This document shows positions 33,323-43,836 of a stretch of DNA of 48,083 nucleotides, one piece after another. The notes under the pieces were generated by a model, which did no database searches, had not been told where the DNA came from, and saw only the letters and a list, made by a program, of their open reading frames with translations. A program made the position numbers and the translations under genes. Position 1 is the first letter of the stretch; the number at the start of each line of letters is the position of its first letter. This stretch comes from Cupriavidus lacunae (lineage in GTDB: Bacteria > Pseudomonadota > Gammaproteobacteria > Burkholderiales > Burkholderiaceae), in assembly GCF_003353055.1 (NCBI RefSeq), contig NZ_QKWJ01000043.1, positions 11,855-59,937 on the forward strand, in the 5' to 3' direction.

Positions 33323-34492
33323 ATGAAGCCAGTTCCTCACGAATTCTTTGTCGGCCTGACGGACTTCTTCTCCATCCTGCTGCCGGGTGCGCTGCTTACC
33401 TGGCTGATGATGGGCGACGTGGGCCCGGTCGTGCTGGGGCATCGCTATGCCAAACTCGATGGCGCGCAGGCCTGGGCCGCCTTCCTGTTCGCGAGCTACC
33501 TCTTCGGCCACCTGATCTTCCTTCTTGGCTCCTGGCTGGACGCGTTCTACGACTGGGCCCGGCACTACACGCTGAACACTCAGATCGCGCTTCTAGCCCG
33601 CCGCGGCCATGGGCTGTCTCGGCCCGCCCGCGCCCTGATCTGGCTGGTGTTCAAGCGTGAGCGTAACCTTGCCGTGGCGCGCGCCGGCAGGATCAAGCGG
33701 CAGGCCCTTGGCCCCCTGCAAGCCCAGGACGCGGTCGACACCTTCCAGTGGAGCAAGGCGCTGCTCAACGCCGAAAGCCCGGCCAGTCTGGCCGTTGTCC
33801 TGCGCTTCGAGGCCGACTCCAGGTTCTTGCGCTGCTTTACGGTCGTGCTGCTGCTCCTACTCGTCGCGTGGCCCTGGCAACACCAGTGGCCGGTCGCCGG
33901 CATTCCCGTGGTGTTGGCGCTGCTCCTCCTTGCGCTGTGGCGCTACATGGAACTGCGCTACAAGGCAACCAATCAGGCCTATTGGTCCGTCATCACGCTC
34001 ACGGCTAAAGACGGCAATGTCGCGCTCGACAAGACTGCTTCCCAAGCCGCCAGCCCCACCCACGCCGGCGGCGTAGTGTTCCGACTGCGCGGCGACACGG
34101 CCGAGTACCTGCTCGTCGAGGCCACGAATGATCCGACGCAATGGGTGCCGCCCAAGGGCCACGTCGAAGAAGGCGAGCAGCACCGCGAAACCGCCGTGCG
34201 TGAGGTGTACGAGGAAACCGGCGTCTGGGCGCGCATCGTCACTGACCTGGGCGATGCGACCTGGTTGGTCGATGGTTCTACCGTCACGACTCGCTTCTTC
34301 CTGATGCGAGCGATTGGTAGCGGGCTGCGCCAGGACAAGGACCGCCGGCACGAATGGCTGAGCTTGCCGGAAGCTGTTGCAAAGGCCAGCCACATCGAGA
34401 CGCGCGAACTCTTGCAGGCCGCCGAGCAACGCCACGCCAGGGCGGCCGGCAAGTCAACCACCGCGCGTTCGTCCCTATCCGCCTCGGCTTAG
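33323..34492 (+). CDS. Membrane protein with C-terminal Nudix hydrolase domain
   Basis: The 389-residue product has about four membrane segments. The first (about 7-33) contains FFVGLTDFFSILLPGALLTW, the second is at about 50-76, and a closely spaced pair lies at about 168-213. A charged, presumably cytosolic stretch separates the pairs. Residues about 240-370 are a Nudix domain with a complete GX5EX7REUXEEXGU box, beginning GHVEEGE and ending REVYEETGV. Nudix enzymes hydrolyse nucleoside diphosphates linked to another group; the bulk of the box is intact, so activity is likely. ATG 33323 lies 53 bases after the TcB-TcC stop, and the TcA gene starts 26 bases after this gene, so it is inside the toxin operon. 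I know no classical Tc locus with such a gene. Confidence 0.85.
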   Translation: MKPVPHEFFVGLTDFFSILLPGALLTWLMMGDVGPVVLGHRYAKLDGAQAWAAFLFASYLFGHLIFLLGSWLDAFYDWARHYTLNTQIALLARRGHGLSRPARALIWLVFKRERNLAVARAGRIKRQALGPLQAQDAVDTFQWSKALLNAESPASLAVVLRFEADSRFLRCFTVVLLLLLVAWPWQHQWPVAGIPVVLALLLLALWRYMELRYKATNQAYWSVITLTAKDGNVALDKTASQAASPTHAGGVVFRLRGDTAEYLLVEATNDPTQWVPPKGHVEEGEQHRETAVREVYEETGVWARIVTDLGDATWLVDGSTVTTRFFLMRAIGSGLRQDKDRRHEWLSLPEAVAKASHIETRELLQAAEQRHARAAGKSTTARSSLSASA

Positions 34493-34518
34493 AGACCCTG
34501 TCTGCAGAGGAGATAAAG

Positions 34519-37500
34519 ATGACCACCCGCGACGATCGGCCCCGCGTCCTCACCCTCCACACCCAAGGCAGCGATGTCAGCCAAGTGCAAGGCTGCTTGC
34601 TCGATATCGGCGCGAACATCGCGACCGAGGAACTGGGGGCAGCCCTGTTCGGGCTGGGCACGCGCAAGGCCGTGCTGGAGTTCCAGCAGAAGCTGCAGTT
34701 GCCAGTCACCGGGACCGTCGACGAAACGACCGCCGACGCGCTGCGGCGACACGGGTCGACCCACCTCGGCTACCGGGTATTGGGCACGGTGCGACACCCC
34801 AACGGACGACCTGCCGGCAAGCTGACGGTGCGGGCCTTCGATCGAGACCTGCGCCAGGAACAGGAACTTGGCGAGACAACCGTTGACGGAAGCGGCTTCT
34901 ACCAGATCGTCTACACCGACGCGCTGTTCCGTCGGGCAGAAGGCCGCAAGGCAGACCTTCTGATGCGCGTTTTCGACGACCAGCGGATGTTGTACGACAC
35001 GCCGATCGAAAAGATCGTGTTCAACGCGCCGGCCGTCACGGTGATCGATATTGACCTGGTCGACGGCGACACGCACCGGCAAAGCCAGTACGAGGCTATC
35101 GTCGCAGCCGTTACGCCATTACTCGACGGAGTCGCGCCCGATGCGCTGCAGGAGGACGCCAGGCATCGCGACATCACGTTCCTGGCGGGCGAGACGGCCC
35201 AGCCCAGCCACAACATCGCGCACTTCGCCGTGGCCCAGAAGCTCGCAAAGACGACCGGGATCACGGCCGAGTTCTTCTACGCGTTGTTCGCGCTGGACAT
35301 CTTGCTGAAAGCCGGGCTCGACGGCGCAGCCGGAGTGCGGTTCGATATCGACCTGGCGACCGACCGCGAAGCGCTTTACTACGACATTGTGCTGTTGCCT
35401 GCGAAGACGGTGGGCGCCGCGCTAAAGCGGGCCGTAAAGAACCACGTTGTCAGTGCGAGCCTGCTCGACCAGCTCGATACCATCACCGAGCGGCTGGCCC
35501 GCAACTTGCCCGAGGCACAGGCCTGGGTCAGCCAGCAGAGGCCGAGGGTACTGCTGGGCCAGCTCGAACGGTTCTTCGCAGCCGGCAAGCAAACGCAGGT
35601 GCTCGACATCCTCCAGCAGGACAGCTTCGGCAACCTGCCCGAGCTGTTCCGGCGGCTCCAGGACGCTGCGGCATTCAAGGAACCTGCCGACGCGAACCGC
35701 GCGGCCGTCGGCGCGACCCTTGCCGACCTTCTCGGCTACGACGACCAGATCGTCGATGGCATCCGCCGCGCGCAGAACATCGAACGGCCCGAAGACGTTC
35801 GCCAACTGGCGCGCTTGAATCGCGCTGGCTGGAGTGCTTTGTTGCAACGCACCGTGGGTTCGTTGCAGGTCGGCGACCGGCCGCTGCGCAAGGAACTGGT
35901 CGACCTGCATGCATCGGCGCTCGTGCGCAAGATGGAGAAGCGCTACCCGACCACGGCCTTCGGCGCCCAACTGGAACGGGACCGGAGCGCGCTTCCCGCG
36001 CAGCGCGATGCGCTGCTCGGGCTGCTGGCGGAACACCCCGACTTCGATCTGGCCGCCGGCAACATCGACTTGCTGCTCAAGAAGAGCCCGACGCACGCGA
36101 AGGCCAAGCAGGCGCTCAAGGCCACGCAGCGCGTCTTCAAGGTAGCGCCTACGTTTCGCCAGGCGAAGGCCCTGCTCGACGGAGGTGTGCGTTCGGCCGC
36201 CGACATCCACGCGCTCGGCGCTATGCGCTTCGTCAAACGGTTCGCCAAGCCGGGCGTGTTCACGCGCGAGCAGGCCCGCGAGACTTTCGGCAAGGCGAGC
36301 GACATCCACACCGCGAGCGCATTGCTGGCCGGCGAGCTACAGGCCACGTCGGCCGCGATGCACGTGACTGCGTTGGCCAAGGCGCTGGCGCAGGCAAAGC
36401 TCGACGCAGTGACGCGCGACTTCCCGAACATGAAGAGTCTGTTCCAACTCGCCGACTACTGCGCGTGCGAGGAATGCCGCAGCGTGCACAGCGCGGCGGC
36501 CTATGTGGTCGACACGCTGCAGTTCCTCGGCAACCGCCTCGTGGTCGACACCACGGGCGGGCCGGCGAGCGTCAAGATCGCCCGCGACGTGCTGTTCGAG
36601 CGGCGCCCCGACCTCGGCGACACGGACCTCGATTGCGACAACACCAACACGCCGCTGCAGTACATCGACGTGGTCTGCGAGTTGCTCGAAGAAGCCGTCG
36701 CGCCCGACCCGGGCTTCGCCTTCAACGGCGCGCTGGCCAGCGGCGTCGTGCCCGCGGGCCTGCTGGCTGCGTTGCAGGCGAACGGCCTGCCGTTCACGAC
36801 CAAGGCCGCGGTGTACGACGCCGACCTGACCGGCCACCGGATCGTGCGCGACGCCAATGTGGTCTGCAAGCTCACTCCCGACGGCGGCCCCAACGCCTGG
36901 CGTTTGCGACGCCTGCGCCAGACCCGCGGCACGGCGGAGGAATTGGCCGCGGCGCCGCAGTACCTGAACGCCGACACCTACACCGCACTGAACGCGGCGC
37001 GCTTCGCCTTCGCGCTGCCCTTCGACTTGGCGCACGAGGAAACGCGCAGCTACTTCGCGCAGTTCGACGTGTCGCGCGCCGACCTGATGGACGCATTGCG
37101 GATCACCGCCGGCCCGCAGGACAACGAGATCGCGGCCGAGGATCTCGGGCTCAGCGATGCGCATCGCCAGTTGATCGTTAGCGCCGATCCGGCGGACCAA
37201 GCGACCTACTGGAACACTGGCGCGACGCCGGCCGCGACCGCAATGAAGGTGGTAGACAGTCTCATCACCCAGGCGGGCATCGACTACACCACGCTACAGG
37301 AGTTGCTCGGCCGCACGTGGCTCAATCCCGGCGCCACTATGTTCATCCGGCAACTGGACAATAGCTGCAACCTCGCAAAGAAGGAAATCCAGAACCTCGA
37401 CGACAACACGCTGGACCGCCTGCACCGCTTCATCCGCCTGACCCGCAAGACCGGCTGGGCCAGCGCCGACCTCGACCGGGCGATCCGCGCGCCGCGCCTA

Positions 37501-40500
37501 GGCAACGGCGTCCTCGACGATGCCTGCCTGGTGCGAATCCGCCAGATAGGCCAGTTGCGCGCCAAGCTCGACCTGCCGGTGAGCGAACTATGCAACCTCT
37601 ACGCGACGCTCGAGGCCGACGGCGACGGCTCACGCTATGCGCAGCTGTTCCTGAACCTGTCCGCGAATGGCGCGCTGAACGAAGACTTCCGGCTCGCGAA
37701 CGTGCGCCAGAACGTACAGGACGAAGCGAACGTGCCGGGCTCGGGGAAGAAGTTGTCGGCTTACATCGACTACCTGGCGCTGTGCCTCGGCGCGCCAGCC
37801 GACGAGACCGGCCGCCTCGTCGCCGCCCTGGCCGCTCCCGCGATCCTCAGCGAGGCGAACATCGCCGCAGTGTATGCGCGCAACATTCTCGCACGCACGC
37901 TGCACCTGAAGCCAACGGAGCTGCTGATCCTCGAGAGCCTGACCGGCATCGACACCTTGCTGTCGCCCGCGGACACCATGCGCTTTCTCGACAAGCTGGC
38001 GAAGGTCCGCGCCTCGGGCACCAGCCCGGCCGACCTGCAGTACCTGCTGGTCCACCAGGCCGACAACCTCAGCGACCGGGAGCTCGGCGATGCTGCCATC
38101 GGCACGCTTCTGAGCGCGCTGCAGGCAGGCTATCAATTGGCGTATGCGGATCATCGGTCGCCGTTCTCGGTCAGTTCCACCGCGGACGAGAACAAGGTCA
38201 CGCTTGCCGACCTGCTGGCCACGCTGCCCGACTTCAGCACGGCCGACCTCGCGCGCTTCCAGGCCCTGGTCGACGATGCGTGGGTCGACCCGATCGTCAC
38301 GCCGGCACAGTTCATCGACCAGAAGCTCCAGAAGTTCGTCGACACCGCGCCGATCAAGGCCGCCCAGGCCGCACTGGCAGGGGCGGTGGCGCCGAAGGAA
38401 GCCGAGCGCAATGCGCTGATCCGCTCGGTGGCTGATGCGTTGTCGAGATCGTTCTACGTGAGCGCGAAGAACGAGCTGCTCGTCGCGGCGATGGTCAAGG
38501 CATTCAAGCTCGACGAAGACATCGCCACGGCGGTGCTGCAACATGCCCGCCTGAAGGAGCCGGCCGCCGCCGGCAAACGAACCGTCATCGACCTGTTGAC
38601 CGACGAAGCGCTGGTCGACACCGTCAACGTGCCGGCCGTTCCACCGGCCATCACCCCGGCGGCGTTCGACAACCAGTACCGGGCATTGCGTCTGCTGCAG
38701 GCGATGACGGCCTTGCTCGGCGCGCTGAAGCTGGATGCCGAGCAAGTGGGGTGGATGCTGACGAACAACCCCGTCCTGGGATGGATGGAACCGGACAAGC
38801 TTACCTACCAGGCCGGCATCGCGCCCGTGACCTTCGACGCATGGGAAAGGCTGCAGGACGCGCTGCACCTGGTGCATGCCTATCCACCGGTTGCCAATCC
38901 CGCCGATGCGGCCAAGCCGCTGAGCGTCTACGGATTGTTCGAGCTGGTGCTGAAGCCGGGTGCGCTCATCGCCGACGTGCTGGCCTATGGCGCGCGGCTG
39001 ACGGGCTGGGACCCGGCGGTGCTCGCGGCGCTCGATGCGCGCTTCGGCCTCTCGGCGGTCGACCTGACCGCTTACCGCCTCGCAGGGACCTGGCTGCGGC
39101 TCGAGCCGCCGGTGACGCTGCTGCGCACGCTGGGCCTCGACGTCGCATCGGGCTTGAACCTGATCAAACCGCAACTGCTCGCGGCCGATGCCGCGCGCAT
39201 GCGCCAGGCGCTGAAGGCACGCTACGCGGACTCGGAATGGCTCGGGGTGCTGCGCAACGTGCAGGACCCGCTGCGCCAGCAGAAGCGCGACGCGCTGGTC
39301 GCCTTCCTGCTCGGCAAGAACGCCACCTTGAAGACCGCCGACGATCTCTACGACTATTTCCTGATCGACGTCGAGATGTGCTCGTGCATGCCGACGTCGC
39401 GGATCGTCCAGGCGCATGCGACGATCCAGCTCTTCGTGCAGCGCTGTCTGATGGGACTGGAGCCGCGCAGCGTCGCCAGCGTGAAGCAGGACGCGGGCTG
39501 GGCCCAGTGGAGGTGGATGGCCAACTTCCGCGTCTGGGAAGCCAACCGCAAGATCTTCCTGTACCCGGAGAACTGGATCGAACCGGAGCTGCGCGATGAC
39601 AAGTCCGAACTGTTCGTTCAGGTCGAGGACACGCTGCAGCAGAACGAGCTCACCGACCAAGCAGTGGAGGACGCCGCCGTTTCATATCTGGAGAAGCTGG
39701 ACGACATCGCGCAGATGGACGTGATGGCCTCCTACTATCAGACGGACATCGCCACGATGCACGTCTTTGCCCGCACCAAGGGGGGCGACCCGGCCGTCTA
39801 CTACTACCGCCAGTTCCAGAAGGAGCGCTACTGGACGCCTTGGGAGAAGGTCGACCTCGATATCGTCGGCGATCATCTGCTGGCCTTCGATCGCAACAGC
39901 CGCCTCACGCTGGCCTGGCCGGTTTTCACCGAGGAAACCGATTCGAGCCAGGTGGGGCACATTCCCGGCCCGGGAGATATTCCCGCCGGCGGCAAGGACA
40001 CCAACGTGCCGCAGAAGCGCTGGAAGATCCAGCTTGCCGTCAGCGAACGCTCGGGCGAAAAATGGATGCCGAAGAAGGTCTCGAAGGGCGCGATCTACAG
40101 CCCGCAGGGCGGCTACTTCTATTCTCTGCCGGCGGCGCAGACCTACAACTTCTTCGTCTGGGGACTGGGTGCGGCGGGGCAGGCCGTCTCATGTTCCAAC
40201 ACCGGCGGCACCGGTTGGGTCGGCTCGTTTGCGCTCACCGGCTGCAAGGGCTACCCGGAGCCCCAGCCCGGCGGCGCGGGCTTTCCGGCGACCTTCCTGC
40301 CGCAGTTCAAGGATAGCGCGCTGCAGGCCGAGCGCTTCACCGAACTGAACCAGGACGCCACGAACGACCTGGCGATCCGCAGCATATTCAACCTGGGCGC
40401 GTTCGACACCATCGTCAACGACACGCCCGGGATCTTCAAGGTCACGTACCCGATGCAGATGTCGGTCATCGACTGGATCCTGCTTGGGCTGGAGCTCTAC

Positions 40501-43500
40501 CTGGGCGCGCAGAACAGCTTCGCCGCCTCCTACAGAGAGCGCGGGCTGGCGATCCCGCTCGGCACCTTCATGCCGTACTTCTACGGCGATGTGACGCGCA
40601 CCTACGCCATCATTCCGGGCTTCTACGAGCGCGAAGCGAAGGATCCGCGGCACCGCATCGAGAAGACGTTCTCCGATATCGACCAGTTGGTTCTGGACGT
40701 GCTCGCGCTCGTGACGAAGTACCTGCAGATCTACCAGAACGATCCGGCGCACGACCTCGCCAAGCTGATCCAGACCCTGCTTGTCGATCCGGAGTACCTG
40801 CGCCTCAAGGCCGAGTGGGCGGTCTACAAGTCGCTGCAATTCGGCCTGAAGTTCAGCAACTTCTACCACCCGCTGATCTGCCTGCTCAGATCGACGCTCA
40901 ATCGGGAGGGCATTCCCGCCTTAATGCAGCGCGACCTGCAGCTAACCACCACACCGTTCGACTTCGCCGCCGTCTACAAGCCGAGCGCGCTGGTGGTGAA
41001 GCCCTATCCGCGCGAGGACGTCGACTTCGAGCGCGACGGCGCCTATGCGGGCTACAACTGGGAGCTGTTCTTCCACATGCCGTTTGAGATCGCGATGCGG
41101 CTGAACCGCGACCAGCGCTTCGAGGAAGCCCGCGACTGGTTCCACTACATCTTCAACCCGGTCGGCGCAACCGACGCGCCGGCACCGCAGAGGTTCTGGG
41201 TCACCAAGCCGTTCTTTCAGACCACGTTGGCCGACTACCAGGAACAGGCGATCGACAGCATCATGAATGCGATCGCCGCCGATCCATCGGGCGCGAGCAT
41301 CACGAACCTGAAGTTCGCCGTCTCCGAGTGGCGTGACAAGCCGTTCCGGCCGCACGTTGTTGCGCGCTCGCGTCCGGTCGCGTACCAGCTCGCCGTCGTC
41401 ACGAAGTACATCCAGAACCTCATCGATTGGGGCGACAACCTCTTTCGCCAATTCACGCGCGAATCGGTTACGCAGGCCACGCAGCTATACATCCTGGCCG
41501 ACAAGCTGCTCGGACCGAAGCCTCGCATCGTCGCGCCGCTGATCTCGCCACCGCCCGAAACCTACAACCAGCTCCAGGCAAAGATCGACCTCTTCGGCAA
41601 CGCGTTGCTCGACCTGGAGAACATGATTCCGGACCTCGGCCTGCTGCCTCATGGCGGCGCGGAGCTGCCGCCCGCGCCGATGACGGTGTCGGCGCTGTAC
41701 TTCTGCGTGCCGCCGAACGAGAAGATGCTCGAGTACTGGGACCTGGTCGCCGACCGGCTGTTCAAGATCCGCCACTGCCAGAACATCGACGGCGTGGAGA
41801 GCATCCTCGCGCTGTTCTCGCCACCGATCGATCCGGGCGCGCTGGTGCGGGCGGTGGCCGGGGGCCTCGATATCTCGTCCTTCGTCGCCGGTCTCGGTGC
41901 GCCCTTGCCCAACTACCGTTTCAGCGTGATGAGCCAGAAAGCGACTGAACTGGTGCAGCAGGTCAGCGCGCTCGGCAACGCGATGCTGGCCGCACTCGAG
42001 AAACGCGACGCCGAAAGCCTCGCTCGCCTGCGCTCGGAGCAGGAGATCGCGGTGTTGAAGGCGGTGCGCGCCGTGAAGGTCGCATCGATTGCAGAGGCAC
42101 AGGGCGCGCTGGAAGGATTGAACAAGAGCCGTAAGGTCACTGAAGAGCGCAGGGCGTATTACGCCGGCCAGAGCTACATGAATGCCTGGGAGATCACCGC
42201 GGTGGCGCTGTCCGGCGGCTCGCTGATCGGCGAGGCGGCCATCGCGCTCGGCTACATCCTTTCCGGGGGCCTGAAGCTGATCCCGGATTTTATGACCGGT
42301 GGGGCGGGCTTCGGCGGATCACCGACCGTAACGCTCACCATCGGTGGCTCCAGTACGGGAGCGTCCGCCGATTCCGCCGTGCAGACGATTTCGTCGATTG
42401 CGCGCGCACTCGACAAGGCGGCCGCGATGGCCGCCACGCAAGGCAGCTACCAGAGGCGCCAGGACGAGTGGGACTTCCAGGTCCGGCTGGCCGACAAGGA
42501 ACTCGTGCAGATCGACCAGCAGATCGCCACCGCCAACCTGCATCTCGACATGCTCGCCAAGGACGTCGCCGCGCACGACGTGCAGGTCGCGAACGCGCGG
42601 CAGACCGACGCGTACATGCACAGCAAATACACCCGCCAGGAACTCTACGACTGGATGATCGGCCGGATCAGCTCAGTGTACTTCAAGGCCTACCAGCTCG
42701 CGTTCGACGTTGCCAAGAAGGCCGAGCGCTGCTTCGGCCACGAGCTCGGCGGCAGCGCAAATTTCATCGCCTTCGGCTACTGGGACAGCCTGCAAAAAGG
42801 GCTGATGAGCGCCGACGCGCTGCTCCACGACATCAAGCGCATGGAAGCTGCCTATCTGGACCAGAACAAGCGCGAGTACGAGCTCACCAAGCACCTGTCG
42901 CTGCTGCAGCTCGATCCGGCCGCGCTGATCCAGTTGAAGACGACCGGCCGTTGCGTCGTGCAGGTGCCCGAGACGGCCTTCGATCTCGATCATCCCGGCC
43001 ACTACATGCGCCGTCACAAGTCGGTGAGCCTCTCGATCCCTTGCGTAGCTGGGCCCTACACCTCGGTGAGCTGTAAGCTCTCCCTAATCAGCAACCGCTA
43101 CCGCAAGAGCACGGCGCTGCGCCAGGGCGCCGCCACCGACAAGGCCAAGTACCAGGAGCAGGCAGGCAACGATGAGCGCTTCGTCTACAACGTCGGATCG
43201 ATCCAGTCGATCGCCACCAGCAGCGGGCAGTCCGACAGCGGCATGTTCGAGCTGAATTTCCGCGACGATCGGTACCTGCCGTTCGAAGGCACCGGCACCA
43301 TCGCGACCTGGCTCATCGAGATGCCCGACTCGTTCCGGCAGTTCGACTACGACACGATCAGCGACGTCATCCTGCACCTGAGGTATACGGCACGCGACGG
43401 GGGATCGAGCTTCCGAACGCTGGTGGACGGCGTGGAGCGCGAACTGCTCGACGAGATGACGCTGGCGGCCAGCCGCAGCGGCCTATACCAGGCCTACAAC

Positions 43501-43836
43501 CTGCGCCAGCAGTTCCCGAATGAGTGGTACAGCCTGCAACAGACAATGAGCGCCACGCTGACGATCGGACCGCAGCACTTGCCGTACTTCGTACGAAGCC
43601 ATGGCCCAGTGGTTGATTCGGTCACCTGGTTCGCGAGAGTGGACGGCGATCCAGCCGTATACGTCATGTCGCTGGATGCGGTTGACTTCAACTTGAAGCG
43701 CAACTTCGATCTCGGTCGATTGTGCGTCGGCACGTCAGCGACATTGACCCTCGAAACGGCCTTTACTCTGGCGGCCACTGACACAAGTAAGCTAAAGGAC
43801 CTGACCTTGCTGGTGCATTACAGCATTGGGTCTTGA
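34519..43836 (+). CDS. TcA subunit of an ABC (Tc) toxin complex
   Basis: This 3105-residue protein is the channel-forming A component. Residues about 20-78 are a peptidoglycan-binding-like fold (AVLEFQQKLQLPVTGTVDE), and about 85-135 a transthyretin-like beta domain. A VRP1 (SpvA-like) block lies near 640-670 (LADYCACEECRSVHSAAAYV). The neuraminidase-like/receptor region begins near 1600 (VQLFVQRCL-type helix, then WRWMANFRVWEANRKIFLYP). About 2480-2780 holds the long helices of the central channel, with a hydrophobic Gly-rich tip near 2556-2613. About 2820-3105 is the TcB-binding domain (HYMRRHKSVSLSIPCVAGPY). Classic TcdA is about 2500 residues, so this is a longer member. ATG 34519 follows GAGGAGAT. 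By homology it would assemble as a pentamer and inject the TcC effector. Confidence 0.95.
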   Translation: MTTRDDRPRVLTLHTQGSDVSQVQGCLLDIGANIATEELGAALFGLGTRKAVLEFQQKLQLPVTGTVDETTADALRRHGSTHLGYRVLGTVRHPNGRPAGKLTVRAFDRDLRQEQELGETTVDGSGFYQIVYTDALFRRAEGRKADLLMRVFDDQRMLYDTPIEKIVFNAPAVTVIDIDLVDGDTHRQSQYEAIVAAVTPLLDGVAPDALQEDARHRDITFLAGETAQPSHNIAHFAVAQKLAKTTGITAEFFYALFALDILLKAGLDGAAGVRFDIDLATDREALYYDIVLLPAKTVGAALKRAVKNHVVSASLLDQLDTITERLARNLPEAQAWVSQQRPRVLLGQLERFFAAGKQTQVLDILQQDSFGNLPELFRRLQDAAAFKEPADANRAAVGATLADLLGYDDQIVDGIRRAQNIERPEDVRQLARLNRAGWSALLQRTVGSLQVGDRPLRKELVDLHASALVRKMEKRYPTTAFGAQLERDRSALPAQRDALLGLLAEHPDFDLAAGNIDLLLKKSPTHAKAKQALKATQRVFKVAPTFRQAKALLDGGVRSAADIHALGAMRFVKRFAKPGVFTREQARETFGKASDIHTASALLAGELQATSAAMHVTALAKALAQAKLDAVTRDFPNMKSLFQLADYCACEECRSVHSAAAYVVDTLQFLGNRLVVDTTGGPASVKIARDVLFERRPDLGDTDLDCDNTNTPLQYIDVVCELLEEAVAPDPGFAFNGALASGVVPAGLLAALQANGLPFTTKAAVYDADLTGHRIVRDANVVCKLTPDGGPNAWRLRRLRQTRGTAEELAAAPQYLNADTYTALNAARFAFALPFDLAHEETRSYFAQFDVSRADLMDALRITAGPQDNEIAAEDLGLSDAHRQLIVSADPADQATYWNTGATPAATAMKVVDSLITQAGIDYTTLQELLGRTWLNPGATMFIRQLDNSCNLAKKEIQNLDDNTLDRLHRFIRLTRKTGWASADLDRAIRAPRLGNGVLDDACLVRIRQIGQLRAKLDLPVSELCNLYATLEADGDGSRYAQLFLNLSANGALNEDFRLANVRQNVQDEANVPGSGKKLSAYIDYLALCLGAPADETGRLVAALAAPAILSEANIAAVYARNILARTLHLKPTELLILESLTGIDTLLSPADTMRFLDKLAKVRASGTSPADLQYLLVHQADNLSDRELGDAAIGTLLSALQAGYQLAYADHRSPFSVSSTADENKVTLADLLATLPDFSTADLARFQALVDDAWVDPIVTPAQFIDQKLQKFVDTAPIKAAQAALAGAVAPKEAERNALIRSVADALSRSFYVSAKNELLVAAMVKAFKLDEDIATAVLQHARLKEPAAAGKRTVIDLLTDEALVDTVNVPAVPPAITPAAFDNQYRALRLLQAMTALLGALKLDAEQVGWMLTNNPVLGWMEPDKLTYQAGIAPVTFDAWERLQDALHLVHAYPPVANPADAAKPLSVYGLFELVLKPGALIADVLAYGARLTGWDPAVLAALDARFGLSAVDLTAYRLAGTWLRLEPPVTLLRTLGLDVASGLNLIKPQLLAADAARMRQALKARYADSEWLGVLRNVQDPLRQQKRDALVAFLLGKNATLKTADDLYDYFLIDVEMCSCMPTSRIVQAHATIQLFVQRCLMGLEPRSVASVKQDAGWAQWRWMANFRVWEANRKIFLYPENWIEPELRDDKSELFVQVEDTLQQNELTDQAVEDAAVSYLEKLDDIAQMDVMASYYQTDIATMHVFARTKGGDPAVYYYRQFQKERYWTPWEKVDLDIVGDHLLAFDRNSRLTLAWPVFTEETDSSQVGHIPGPGDIPAGGKDTNVPQKRWKIQLAVSERSGEKWMPKKVSKGAIYSPQGGYFYSLPAAQTYNFFVWGLGAAGQAVSCSNTGGTGWVGSFALTGCKGYPEPQPGGAGFPATFLPQFKDSALQAERFTELNQDATNDLAIRSIFNLGAFDTIVNDTPGIFKVTYPMQMSVIDWILLGLELYLGAQNSFAASYRERGLAIPLGTFMPYFYGDVTRTYAIIPGFYEREAKDPRHRIEKTFSDIDQLVLDVLALVTKYLQIYQNDPAHDLAKLIQTLLVDPEYLRLKAEWAVYKSLQFGLKFSNFYHPLICLLRSTLNREGIPALMQRDLQLTTTPFDFAAVYKPSALVVKPYPREDVDFERDGAYAGYNWELFFHMPFEIAMRLNRDQRFEEARDWFHYIFNPVGATDAPAPQRFWVTKPFFQTTLADYQEQAIDSIMNAIAADPSGASITNLKFAVSEWRDKPFRPHVVARSRPVAYQLAVVTKYIQNLIDWGDNLFRQFTRESVTQATQLYILADKLLGPKPRIVAPLISPPPETYNQLQAKIDLFGNALLDLENMIPDLGLLPHGGAELPPAPMTVSALYFCVPPNEKMLEYWDLVADRLFKIRHCQNIDGVESILALFSPPIDPGALVRAVAGGLDISSFVAGLGAPLPNYRFSVMSQKATELVQQVSALGNAMLAALEKRDAESLARLRSEQEIAVLKAVRAVKVASIAEAQGALEGLNKSRKVTEERRAYYAGQSYMNAWEITAVALSGGSLIGEAAIALGYILSGGLKLIPDFMTGGAGFGGSPTVTLTIGGSSTGASADSAVQTISSIARALDKAAAMAATQGSYQRRQDEWDFQVRLADKELVQIDQQIATANLHLDMLAKDVAAHDVQVANARQTDAYMHSKYTRQELYDWMIGRISSVYFKAYQLAFDVAKKAERCFGHELGGSANFIAFGYWDSLQKGLMSADALLHDIKRMEAAYLDQNKREYELTKHLSLLQLDPAALIQLKTTGRCVVQVPETAFDLDHPGHYMRRHKSVSLSIPCVAGPYTSVSCKLSLISNRYRKSTALRQGAATDKAKYQEQAGNDERFVYNVGSIQSIATSSGQSDSGMFELNFRDDRYLPFEGTGTIATWLIEMPDSFRQFDYDTISDVILHLRYTARDGGSSFRTLVDGVERELLDEMTLAASRSGLYQAYNLRQQFPNEWYSLQQTMSATLTIGPQHLPYFVRSHGPVVDSVTWFARVDGDPAVYVMSLDAVDFNLKRNFDLGRLCVGTSATLTLETAFTLAATDTSKLKDLTLLVHYSIGS

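Noticed and set aside
37630..39660. 676-codon open frame on the minus strand inside the TcA gene
   Set aside because: Antisense shadow of TcA; low-complexity composition and no motif.
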